A stretch of 64,000 nucleotides of DNA from Gavia stellata. Its lineage: Eukaryota > Chordata > Aves > Gaviiformes > Gaviidae. The translations under genes were made by a program, and so were the position numbers. Each line of letters opens with the position of its first letter. Positions within the stretch are counted from its first letter, which is position 1. This document shows, one piece after another, positions 45,201 through 56,328 of this stretch. Under the pieces are notes generated by a model. That model saw only the letters and a program-made list of their open reading frames with translations. It was not told where the DNA came from and did not search any database. The stretch is from assembly GCF_030936135.1 (NCBI RefSeq), contig NC_082595.1, positions 113,290,334 to 113,354,333 on the forward strand, given 5' to 3'.

Positions 45201-46465
45201 GCTAACCTTGAGGGGGAGTAGTAAGTGATGGCAGTTTTGATTTGCCCTGTTTTCCTCTGGGCTCCCTCCAGCTAGCCATTGCTAGGACCTTCATGATGCA
45301 GGCTGGGCTAAGGAGCTTGTGTCTACAGCGTCAAGCACTGGCATCCAGCCGGACCAAGTCTGTGGCTCTTGGTCACTTGAACTCCAGTGGAAAGTCAGAG
45401 CTTCAGCCATGTCTCTCCTTGGAGAGGAGAGCCATAGAGACTCGGGGTGGTGAGGGGCGTGATTATTGTATTGCCTCGTGTACAGACTGGTTGTCACAGT
45501 GTTCGCCACTGCCTTCCTTGCAAAGACCACTGTCTTTCCTGCCTCGGGGAATTTGGGAGGTCCTGTTGCATTGAGGAGACAGGATGGGGCAGAAGAGAGC
45601 TGTCTCGGGGGCATGTGGGAGGTGGGCTGTGGTTGTATTGCCCAAGCTCAGCGTGGGACTGGTCAGCCTTGGCACTGTCACCCGGGGCCTTTGGGCCAAC
45701 GTGGGGACAGGGCCGGACATAATGGCTGGGGACGACCATGGTGCACTGACCAGGCAAGATATGGTTGTGGGAGCTCAAGGTCGCGTGTTTTTGTTCTTGC
45801 CTGTGGCCCGGTAGGAGGGAGCACATCAGCTGGAGATGTTGAGCAAGGACAGGGTCTAGCCACGTGTACTCAGTTCGGGGGTGGCTACGCTGCCATGCAG
45901 TCCAGGCACGGCGCTGGGTGTGTAGGACGTGGGCAGTGTCCTGGGCTTTGCCGGCCATCTGTGCCTGCGGCTGGCCCAGAGGGAGCTTGCTTGCTGGTTC
46001 AGGGCAGACTGCTGCCCGTGCCGGGCCAGTGTGCAGTGTGCGGGAGCTGTTCCGTGAAGGAGGAGGCAGGCGCAGGAGCAGAGAGAGCCAAGTGCCCCAG
46101 TCTGGGCTGTGGGCTGTGACCTGCCAGGGGAGGGAGGATCTGGATCAGCCCCAGCTGGGGCAGGGGACCAAGGTCTCCGTGCTGCAGGGCTTTTGCCAGG
46201 GCACTGCTGGAAGGGTCGGCCCTGCTGCCCCAGACCCACAAAGATGGCTGGCTGGGACTAGGCCAGCCTAGGGGCTGCAGGGAGTGCTGTGGGCTTGTCC
46301 CGGAGCTGCTGGGGTGTCTTCTGTGGTGCGGCCGCATGGATGGCCCTGGGGTCTGGCTGGGCAGCAGGGCCTGTCGGCAGGGCGGTAGTGGGGTCTCGTG
46401 GATGCCAAGGGCCTGTTCCCACATCTGGGGCCCAGAGTTCACTCTCGGGTGTGGTTCCTTCACAG
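42242..46465. other. Probable first intron of the RNF19-like gene
   Basis: About 4.2 kb between a possible first non-coding exon and the first 3'-side exon of the RNF19-like gene. It contains one small CR1 tail fragment and no other recognisable gene. That this is an intron and not intergenic DNA is an inference from the two splice-like boundaries. Confidence 0.45.
43136..43195 (+). mobile_element. CR1 3' tail fragment
   Basis: About 60 bp ending in CTTGAGGTCCCTTTCCACCT and AATTATTCTGTGATC, the end of a CR1 3' UTR with one altered ATTCTGTG unit. Confidence 0.8.
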
Positions 46466-46539
46466 GCTGAGCAGTGCTGACTGCAGCTGGAGATGGTTCA
46501 GCTGTTGCCTGCGGGGAGGATGCTGGCTCTGAGGCCCAG
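46466..46539 (+). other. Possible 5' UTR exon of the RNF19-like gene
   Basis: A 74-bp stretch between an acceptor (TTCCTTCACAG, ending 46465) and a donor (CCCAG|GTAGGAG at 46540). It lies 59 bp upstream of the acceptor of the coding exon (CTCCGTAG, ending 46598). An ATG inside it is not in a long frame. Confidence 0.4.
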
Positions 46540-46634
46540 GTAGGAGCCTGGACATGGGGGCCGTGCTGGGGCTGGCACCTCCCTGCTGCCCTCCGTAGCC
46601 TGACAGCAGCTGGCTGCTGCCCTGACGGGCCACC

Positions 46635-49600
46635 ATGGAGCAACCCACACGGATGCCCGGGCCCCTCCATCTCCTGGGCTTCTTTGGGCAGAAGCCACAG
46701 GCTGTCGGAGGGGAAACATCGCCAGAACCAGAGCCAGAGCCAGAGGAACCTGAGGAGATGTGCATTGCGCTGTCCCTGGGCGAGGGTGGGGAGCTCGTGG
46801 AGTGTCCCCTGTGCCTGCTGCCCCAGCCTCCCGAGGCCTTTCCCACCCTGGCCTCCTGCACCCACCGCTCGTGCCAGACCTGTCTGGAGCAGTACCTGCG
46901 CATTGCCGTCAGCGAGAGCCGCGTGCAGGTGGCCTGCCCGCACTGCCCTGCCATGCTCCAGCCCGCTGATGTCCACCGCCTCCTGGCTGAGCCCGCCCTC
47001 CGTGACAAGTACGAGGAGTTCCTCCTGCGACGGCTGCTGGTGGCTGACCCTGGCACCCGCTGGTGCCCCGCGCCTGACTGCAGGTGTCCAGCTGGCCCCT
47101 CGTGCGGAGCCAGGAGCAGTGGGATGGTGTGGGTTCCCCCTTCCCGCGCCCGTGGAGGCGATGGGCTTCTCCAGCTGGGAGCTGGTGTGCACCAGACTGT
47201 GCCTGTGTCCTGTGAGCCTTTTCCAGGCTCGATCCCCTCGTGACTTGGTCCTGTGTGAGGTTGGGCCTGCTCAGAGAGATATCCTGATCCCTGTCCTGGC
47301 TGCAGAGCTTGGGCAGCTGTGTGTTTCTGCCAGCGTTGGTGCTCTTGGCCATGCCGGCCCAGTCCATGAGGCCCCAGGGGAACTGTGTGGGTGCCGGATG
47401 GGGAAGGCTGTGTTGCAGTCTGAGCTGGTGATAGTGTCCCCTGGCTCTCCTGAGCAGGAGCTGCAACTCTGGCTCGGCACGGAGCTGGGACTTGCCACTG
47501 CGTGGCCTGGCTGTGCCGGGGAGGGGAACAGCTGCGTGCTGTGCAGGGATGCAGGGAGGGCCGTGGGTACCACTGGCTTCTCCAACACTGCCTTCTCCCC
47601 ACAGCTACGCTGTCATCGCCTACGGCTGTGCCGAATGTCCCCGCCTCACCTGCGGGCGCGAGGGCTGTGGCACCGAGTTCTGCTACCACTGCCGGCAGCC
47701 CTGGCACCCTGATGGCCCTTGTGTGCCAGCGCCACCGGCCCCCCGTCTGGCCAACCCTGCAGCACAGCTAGTCCACCTGGAGGACTCGGCCCATGGTGAG
47801 GCCCTGGCCCAGGGTGGGAGCAAGCAGGGCAGGGATTTGGCACGGCTGAGCGGCACAGTCGGATGCCTTTGTACCTTCCTGCCTGTGGGGATGCTGGAGC
47901 CGTGACCCAGTGATCCGCACTGGCTGCCTCTGCATGGAGCCAGTTGAGCTGGGGATGCGGAGTGGGACCTTGCTGTGTTTGGCTCACCCTGACACCCATG
48001 GGACAGGCTGCAATCCTGGGACAGGGTGTGAGGGTGGACCTGCCCTGTCCTGTCCTGCTCCTCACCATCCCACCTCATCTCCTTCCCCCTGCCAGCTGAG
48101 GCCGAGGACATCAAGGTCTGTCCCCGCTGCAGTGCCTTCATCATGAAGATCAATGACGGGAGCTGCAACCGCATGAACTGCACGGTTTGTGGCTGCCTCT
48201 TCTGCTGGCTCTGCCTGCAGGAGATCTCTGATGTGCACTTCCTGAGGTCAGTTGCAGGGCTATGGGGCCACTGGGAGCCATGGGGTGCGCTGGGGGGCTG
48301 TGGTAGAGGGGCTGCCACGAGCTGAGGGGTGGTTGGAGGAGCTGCCCCTGGGCTGAGCTGGGGGTGCTGTGATGCTGGGCCAGAGCTGGGTCCCTGCCAG
48401 GAGCTGTGGGGCTAGGATGGGGGGCAGCGAGGCCCTGCTGAGAGCCATGGCCATGCACAGCGAGGTTTTGGGGCTGGCTGGGCTGTGGGGCTGATTGGGG
48501 CGGGAGCAGAGTGGTCTGTGCTGCTGGGTCTGGCAGGGCTGGGGGCCCGGGGCCAGCTGCCAGCACCCCACAGGACGGGGTCCCAGGTGGCAGCTGGAGC
48601 TCAGGATTGAGAGGGGGGAATCTGGCTTTCTGCTTCCCTGGTGGGCCCATGGGTCCCTCTGCAGCGCAAGGGCTGGCTGTGCTGGTGTCTGCCTGCCCTT
48701 GCGCAGGAACCCGTGGCCCAGCCCCACTCTGTCCCTGCAGCCCCTCTGGCTGCACCTTCTGGGGGAAGAGGTTGGTCACGGACCCGGAAGATCCTGTGGC
48801 AGCTGGGCGTGGTGCTGGGGGCGCCTATGGTGATCTCCCTCGTCGCGGGCATGGCTGTCCCTGTCATTACCATTGGGATCCCCATCTACATGGGTAGGAA
48901 GGTATGGGCAGGGGGCCCTGGAGTCCCCATGGTCCTGCTCCCCGCTGAGCCTGGCAGCCCATGACCTCAGGCCTGGACAGACACACAGTGCTCACCACTG
49001 CCCACAACATGTCCCTGTGCCACCCCTGACTCCCCACAGCCCCTCCTTGCGGGGACCCTCTCTGCTGCCCATCCCAACAACCCTCCACCAGTGAGGGTAC
49101 TGTCAGCCTGGAGAGGTGGGGGTTGGGGTGGGTGAAAGCAGGAAGGGGTCTGGGGGTCCAGGGGTGTTTTCCAGCGACACCTGAGCTGTGGCGGTGGCAC
49201 TGTGGTGGCTGCCTGTCCCTGACGGGATGGAGGGGGTGTCCCTGCAGCTGCGGCTAGAGCTCTGCCAGGGCTCGGAAGAGGCCCCATCCCTGGGGGCTGT
49301 GCAGTGAGATCCGTGCAGAGCCCTTCACCTGTCTTGCTTCTCCTCGAGGTGCTGGGCCAGAGCCGGAGGAGCAGCCTGTCGGGGTGCCAGCAGTGCCTCT
49401 CTGTCACCAGCAGTGTCCTCCTCTCTCTCTTTGTGTCCCCCATCATAACAGCTGTCACGGTGGGTAAGTGCGCCAGGCCGGGGCTGAGGTCACTGCCCAC
49501 GCGCTGGAGAGAGCGGGGCTGGGGCCTGGGGGCCACTGCAGCGCAGTGTCTCCAGGGGGGATGTCTGAGACCTGGGGCACTGGGGCGTCACCCCGGGGGA

Positions 49601-50628
49601 CAGGTCAGCTGGGGCTGCCGGTGGGGGCTGGGCAATAGCTGCCTGTCTGCCCGCAGGAGTTGGCGTGCCCCTGATGCTCACCTATGTCTACGGGGTGGTG
49701 GTGCTGTCACTGTGTCAGAGCCGCTGGGGATGCGGGGACAGCCGCAGCCCACATGGGGATCTCGGTGTGGTGGAGCTGGAGAACCTGACCAAGCGTGAGT
49801 CCTGCGCTGTTGTCTGTCTGCTGGCCTGTGCCTCCACTGGGCCCCAGGGGCCCTGGTCCTGCCTCGTGGCTCTGTGGCTGTGACATCTCCAGAGCCAGGC
49901 ATTCCCTGTGGATCCATGTCGGTTTTGCCCCAGGTGGTACCACGCACACCTCTGTCCCTGCGGGGAGGCTGCAGGCTGGTGTCCTGGGGGAAGCGGGTGC
50001 TGCCCAAAGGAGTCTGGGACCGGCTTGTTTGCAGCCCCTGCTGAGAGCCTGGAGGACTGTTCTGTGTCCCGCTCTGATGGGTAGTGGTCCTTGCGGGCAA
50101 GGTGCTCAGCGCCATCTCTCCCTCCACCAGTGAATGAGCTGTGGTCGGTGCTGCCCAGCCCCAGGGGGGGCGAGGACCAGGTCCCGGACACAACCACCTC
50201 CTTCCCCAGCAGCAGCCATAGCCCGCGCCATGGGGCGGTGTGGAAGGAGCAGGACAGCCAGTCAGCCAGCACGGTGGCCCTCGCAGGGAGCATGCTGAGT
50301 GAGGGCCAGGACACGTTCTACAGGTGAGCTGGGACTGCTGTGCTGGGGAGGCAGCGGGGACTGGCACGTCTCTTTCTTAACAGCCTTCCCCATGCCCGCT
50401 GTACCCGGCAGGGATGTGGTGACATCCCCCTTTGGGTTGTTGCCCTCAGGCTCTGTGTTTGTCTTCAGGGAAGGCATCAACATCGAGGTGGAGGTGTCGA
50501 TCGAAGCAGTGCCGCATCCTGCCCGGGAGCAGAGCCTGTGCAGCGTGCTGTCAGGGCAGAGTCTCTCTGGGGACTCCCTGGGAGGCACCAGTGACAGGTG
50601 CAGTGCTGGGGACGTCCCCGCAGAGTGA
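46635..50628 (+). CDS. RNF19-family RING-IBR-RING E3 ubiquitin ligase with C-terminal membrane segments
   Basis: RBR-type E3 ligase most like RNF19A/RNF19B. Exons: 46635-47083 (acceptor at 46599), 47605-47795, 48096-48246, 48741-48901, 49349-49463, 49657-49794, 50131-50323, 50469-50628. The start has the ideal context CCACCATGG. RING1 is C57-x2-C60 to C101-x2-C104; IBR runs about 144-189; RING2 begins [20 protein letters not shown] with C237 in the position of the catalytic thioester cysteine. Two hydrophobic blocks ([40 protein letters not shown]) fit the RNF19 transmembrane region. The C-tail keeps [10 protein letters not shown]. The product would be about 519 aa, much shorter than RNF19A (838) or RNF19B (about 730). 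In exon 48741-48901 the frame before [10 protein letters not shown] does not match the frame of [10 protein letters not shown]: about 2 nt seem to be missing near 48771. This could be a true lesion or a sequencing error. Confidence 0.88.
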
Positions 50629-50878
50629 GGGGGACTGTGGAGCACTGAGGCGGGGAGACCCTTGATCCACAGAGCTCCCACCTGGGCTCCCATCTGCCGC
50701 TGACGCAAAGATCCCATGCCTTCCTGCGGCAGGGCTGGTCACCCTCTGCGGGGCACCACCAGCCCCATGAACTGGGTCCTGGCCAGCCCCAGGCTGGGTG
50801 AGCACTGACTGCGCTCACTGCTGCCTGCGCCCAGCCCCATCCACCCCTTCCCTGAAGGCAGTCTTGGCACTGCTGGAA

Positions 50879-50884
50879 AATAAA
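50879..50884 (+). terminator. Polyadenylation signal of the RNF19-like gene
   Basis: AATAAA, 251 nt after the stop codon and the first clear signal downstream. Confidence 0.7.
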
Positions 50885-52740
50885 ACTACTCTGAGGGCCT
50901 GTCTCTCTCTTGTGGCACAGCTATCCCCTCCCTCAGCACAGCCTCCATCACAGCAGGCTCTGATCTGCGCTGTGTTCCCCCGATGGGCGCTGCAGGAGGC
51001 CAGGCAGGTGGGGTAGGGTGGGCCCAGCCCCACACAGGTGCAGACAGGGCAGCAGGTGAGGGGGGGCAGGTAGGGCCAGGGAGCTGGGGAAGAGTGGGGA
51101 TATTCCCTTGTGTGAACACCCCAGCAAACAGCACTGCAGGTGCAGGATGAGCACAGCATGCAGCTGGGAGCGTGGGATGTTGCTGCAGAGCCTCAGTCAG
51201 CACCAGCAAACCAAGCAACTCGGGTAGGGGCTGAGTCCTGCCCCAGCTGGGCCAGCCCCTGGTGTGCAGTCTGTGGCACCCATGGGTCCTGGGTGCCCCC
51301 AGCTATCTTCCTGGGGGCAGCACGTGGCTTCTGGCAGGCAGACCTTGAGTGTGGCGCAGGACAGCTGCAGCTGGGGCTCAGAGCAGCCCCTGAGGGTGGG
51401 AGGCCATGCACTGCGCCAGGGCAGAGCTGGGGAGCACACAGGTCTCACTACGATGACCTGTGTTGGTGTATTTGTGCCCCTGGCTGCTCTGGCAGTGTGT
51501 GAAGGGGTCCCAGGGCTGTTGGCAAGGAGGGCTGTGCCCAGGCCAGCTGTGGGTGATGCTTTAGCATGTGGGGTGCCACAGGATGGGGACCTACCTGGAT
51601 CCTTGTTGTGTTAGGCACCTCCAAAGCAAGAGTGAAAAACTGCTGAAGGTCCCAGGCTTCTCCCAGCTGGAGGAGGCACCAGTGGTGAGGCTGCCTGCAG
51701 CACCCGGGTGCCCACAGCTGCTCCCCTCCCTGGTGGCACTGGGATTGCGGGGCCTCACACAGCCCTGCACTCCTGTGCAGGGTAGCTGGGGGCTAACCTG
51801 GCCGCCAGCCACCACCATAGCTGTGGTGCTCCATGCCCTGCATCAGCTTCCCTCCACACCCCATGGGACGCGGGCACGGGCTGCAGGGTGCCCATTATCT
51901 ACATGTGGATGAGGACAAGGCAGTGGCAGCCAACCTGGTGCCTCCAAGCACATGGATTGTTGTGGCCTCTCACGCTGCCCGCAGGCAACCAGGCTGCCCC
52001 TGAGGACTGCCCTGCACAGGCTGCAGGGTTGGGGTGGGGGCAGCTGCCCTGGACCCCAAGCTTCTGGGGCCAAGCAGCTTGAAGTTGTGGGTCCTGATCC
52101 CCATCAGAGCTCCATCCTGCAGCTGGGCCAGCATGGAGGGACCATGTGGTAATACCACAGGCTGTGGGTGGGGACCCTGAGCCAGATGGGGTGCGCAGTC
52201 TCAGGCAAGTGGGCTCCTGCCTATGACCGGTCTGACTCCACTGCAGCAGCCTTGGGAGAAGAAGCTGCTTCTGAACATTTAGCTGCTTAATGTTTAGCAG
52301 AGACTAGCAGCATCTTACAGCACAGTTGCAGGGACCGGTACTGATTGGAGTGGGTGGGTGCTGCCTACACCATCGCCCTTCTCCAGCCGTGCATGGTTGC
52401 ACCATGCTCCACACTGTTGTGATTCACTGACACACCCCTCCAGTACATTATGGGTGCAGCTGCTGTGGTGCCGCTCTCTCATCCAGATGTCACCGGGCCC
52501 CCTCCCTGGGCCCATAGCTGACCCTGCTCCCCCATGTGCTTTTGCCCCAGCGATGCACAGGCATACTCACACCCAGAGCTGACCAGGACTCCGGTGGTCC
52601 CATAGCCACCTCCCCCCGGCCCATGCTTCCATGCTCTCACACCCAGAGCTGCCCTTAGAGACCCACTCACTCGCTTGCTCCCAGGCCCCATCACCTCCTG
52701 CCCAGCTGGTAGGGCTGCTTTTTGCTAGTGCTCACACGCA
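50885..52740. other. Intergenic stretch, no gene recognised
   Basis: About 1.9 kb past the RNF19-like 3' end. It has only scattered short open frames and a 16-bp sequence (CTCACACCCAGAGCTG) repeated near 52,566 and 52,636. Confidence 0.5.
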
Positions 52741-52749
52741 CACATTGCT

Positions 52750-53200
52750 GGTGTCACAGATCGCACTCGCATGAAGGAAAGTAAGTAGTTGAAGGTGGAG
52801 TTTAATAAGGTGACAGGACAGACTATGATAATCAGGCACAGGACATGGCCAGACTCATGTACTGCCTAGTCCCTGCTTACATGCAAATAGACCCTTTTAT
52901 TCCCTTATCCCTCTATTTCCCACACTTGTTCCTCCCCCAATCTCCTAAATCCCTCCCTTTTCCCACCTTTGGTTCCTGCCCTAAACATCCCATAATAAAT
53001 CCTGTGCTATCCCCAAATGCTCTTTCCCTGCATCCCATAATGTGTCGCACACCCCTAGGCAGCCACCCTTCTGTGCTCGCAAGGTGATCTAGAGAGCTCC
53101 CGGTGAGGCATGGTGATGGGTTTCATGCCTGGACCATGGGGCTGATGGTTCTCCTGGGACAGCCCTGGAAGGGGCCTGGCAGGGGTCTGTGATTTCGGTC
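52750..53200. repeat. Unclassified diverged repeat, copy A
   Basis: A pyrimidine-rich segment that aligns loosely, in the same order and orientation, with 53640-53970: shared blocks include CCCTTTTAT, ATCCCTCCC/GTCCCTCCC, GCATCCCA, GTGTC, GGGCTGA/GGGTCTGA and CTCCTGG. It may be an old LTR-type or non-autonomous element, but I cannot name the family. Confidence 0.35.
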
Positions 53201-53639
53201 TCCCCCCCAGCTCTTGTACTTCTTTGTCCTTCTGATTTTTGGACATTGGCTTTGAGGGGCTAGTGCTTCTCTTCTGATGGGCCTAGGAGTAGCTGGGTCA
53301 GGTTATTAATCATATTACTCCTCCTGCTGTTGTTTCTTTGTGCCTCCTTTGTGTCTGCAGCTGAGCTTACCACAAAACCTAACAGCCTGGGCTTCTGGTG
53401 CCTTCAGTAACGAACTCTCAGACCTCTGGTCTCTCCAGGATCTGTCCCAGACCACACCAAAACCTGGCTCCCAAGCCTCCCTCCTCTCACCAGCAAGTCC
53501 AGCTTGATGCTCACTGGCGAGTACACATTGAGGTATGCGTCCCTCCCCAGCACGCTGGTCGCTCTCTTTGCCGGCACTCAGACCCACACCCCCGTGTGCC
53601 GTAGGAACAGCCCACACCTGGGAAAACAGCTAGAAAAGA

Positions 53640-53970
53640 AGATCACTTTGTGGTGATTCATCATTATTTTTTTTTCTAAACACACAACTGGTCCCTTTTA
53701 TGCCTGTTCCCCATGCTCCTTCCTCTCCCCCAGTCCCTCCCTTCCCCCAAACAGCCCGTAGTGGTCCTGCCTGCCCCATGTGTCCCCTGCCCCAGCATCC
53801 CACAGTGTCACAAGCCCTGTGGGCAGCAGCCCCCTTTGCTGCTGGGGGGTGTCTCCCACTGACCCCCGTAGACCTCAGGGAGCCATGGGTCTGACCATCC
53901 TCCTGGAGGGCCCTGGGGCAGCTGGGCCGGGGGCCATCATTCCTGGCACGGCTCCCTGGCTCCTCTGCAT
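53640..53970. repeat. Unclassified diverged repeat, copy B
   Basis: Second copy of the segment at 52750-53200, with a poly-T stretch at its left end (53,668-53,677). Divergence is high, so it is old. Confidence 0.35.
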
Positions 53971-54039
53971 TCGTGGAGATGAGCTGTCATCACATAACCT
54001 GCCAGGCAGTCTTAGCAAAACTGCTGATTCTATCCTTCG

Positions 54040-54360
54040 AACGGCTTCAGTAGGTTAATGAAAGTAACTGTAGATACAAGGGCCTTTGATATGACACATG
54101 ACATACCACAAAGCATTTTGATTAAAACTAGCATAATAAAACATCAATAGAGCACGTGGTAAATGGTCTAAATCCAGTTACATCTCAATACAAATTTACT
54201 AATGTGAGATCACCGCTAACCAGAGTAATTTTAGGGGACTCCACAGAGACTGGTGCTAACTCCTATATAAAAAACTTTAATGACCAGGAAGAAAGTTTAA
54301 AACCAAATATTCTCGAGACTGATGCCTCGCAACAGGAATGAAACGGCAGGCACATGACAA
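54040..54360. other. AT-rich island of unknown origin
   Basis: About 320 bp clearly richer in A and T than the rest of the intergenic region. Pieces such as ACTCCACAGAGACTGGTGCT and AAAAACTTTAATGACCAGG look like a dispersed repeat that I half recognise but cannot assign. No intact frame of note. Confidence 0.3.
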
Positions 54361-56328
54361 TTCAGACAAAGTGTTTTTAACTGCACCAAGCAAAACTGCC
54401 TCTCAGCTCAGCCTCCCAGGGCACTGCAACTCCAGGCACTCCGTCCAAGACTGGCATTACCCTTCTGCACGAGGCTCTATAGCATCGCTACAGTCCCCAT
54501 TCTAAAGAAGACATGGTAGAGGGACTTCAGAAATAACAAATGCTTTTAGGACTGGAGAAAATAATTCTGCTCATTCCTGTGACAATTCAGTCTGTTTATT
54601 CAAAATTTGGGGGCAACTTGGCCAGCACATTCATAGCAGGGAGAAAGCATCAGGTACTGAGCTGCCGCTTAGTCAGAGCGTTCCTGAGACAAACCCATCT
54701 GGCAGCAAACGAAAGATGCCCTGAGAAGAAACCCACTTTTGCAAAGGAAAAAATCCTGTCCTTGGGTGCTTTACTCAGGCAGCACCATTCTAGGGGAACA
54801 CATCAGCTCATCCAGAAAGTTTCTGAGTGCAGAAACAGTCAGCCTGAGCAGCAAGTCCAACTGCAGCGCCTATGGGTGTTGTGGCTCTGAACTCCCAACC
54901 TTGAGCAGGGCTGCAGGAGCCCAGCCTGGATGATCCAGGGACCAAAACAGTTCAGGTCTGGACACATCATCACTGGAGAGCCACTAGCCAGAGGGGCTTA
55001 AGCTCAGGGCCACCAGGGAAGGGGCTCAAAGATGACAGAGGTGCAACCATCCAGGCTGGTGAGGCAGAGGCTGACTGAACTGCAGAAGCTGAGACAACAG
55101 GCCAGGACCAGGAGGGTAGACTTCATCTTCGAAGAGGGAAGACTTGCAGTGCAAGGCATTGCCAAGGGCACTCCCCTGTGACACAGGAACCCCAGAGCAG
55201 CTGGAGGAAGTTGTGCCAGGTGACCTGGCCTGCAAACCTCATCTGCGCTTCCCCGTGCTCCCACACCATGCCAGGTGGAAGGTGAAGGGGCACAGCAGCA
55301 GGGAGTAGCAGCTGGCTTTTCCATCACCGGTTTATAGCCCAGGGACGTCAGTCCTGCAGGAGCTGCTGCAGTATCGACACACATTGTGCAAGCTTTACAC
55401 CATCTAGCGCACCAGTTAGGAGCTGTTTCTTGTCACACCTTGAAGAGAGCACACAGCTAGATGGGGTGCAGCACGCTGCAGGCAAATCAGCTCAGGAGCG
55501 TCACTGATACCCCTGTCCCTTCAGCAGACACAAACTGTCTCCAGAGACTTGTCTCTGCTCTGTGTACAACATACTGTCGTCAGTTCAGCCATCTCAGGGT
55601 AATGGAGAGGCAGCAGCAGGCCCAAGCACTGCAGCAGGGGCTGGCGCTCTGCAACCCTATGGCAGAAGCCAGCTGCTTCTTGTGAGCTGCAGACGCACCC
55701 CCCACAGTGACCTGAGACACCAGGGACAGACATTCTACTCCCCATCCCACCTGCCTCACCCCCCACCTCCAGGGAAGAACCAAGGACCAAAAGCACAGCT
55801 ACGTTTTCCGGGCTTTTAGTTTGAAAAAAGTATTGATTGAAAGTGTACAACAGAACGAGGTGTGGCGGCAGCACCACAGCCAGATTGTTTCACAAATAAA
55901 AACAGAAAGGGCCTTAAATAATTGGGTGCAGATTAAAAAAACCTCAACAGTGAAAAAGTTCTTCCCTCTGAACAGAAATTCACAGGCACAGAAATGGCAA
56001 CAACCACATGGAGACAATGGGGGGACATCCTTCTTCTAACCACAGGGCTCTGCGCTCACAGGCTGCCAGTTCCGGCCAGCTCCTGCGTTGTGGCTGGTGG
56101 CTGCTCCCGCACGCAGCTCTGCCCTCAGCTCCCTCTTTGGAATGGTTACAGATGAACAGTGCGACATGCCCTTGCTAACCAGACCCGCCCCCCACCCCCA
56201 ACCAGGACACGGACAAACAAGGCCTCTGCTAAGGCTAAAAAAAGAACAAGACTTTGGAGTCTTGAGTTCAGCATGTTTAAGAAATGAGAGTCTGGTGAGC
56301 ACACAGCAAAGTCCCTGTGTGAGGCCTG
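54361..56328. other. PPM1G 3' UTR and intergenic sequence
   Basis: Downstream of the PPM1G stop (minus strand) there is no AATAAA close by. The nearest good minus-strand signal is at 54595-54600, so the UTR either ends at a non-canonical site or is about 1.7 kb long. A 40-codon open frame with a signal-peptide-like start lies at 55004-55126 on the minus strand. Confidence 0.4.

Noticed and set aside
45856-47707. Long minus-strand frames antisense to the RNF19-like gene
   Set aside because: They overlap coding exons on the other strand, lack domains, and are shadows of a GC-rich coding region.
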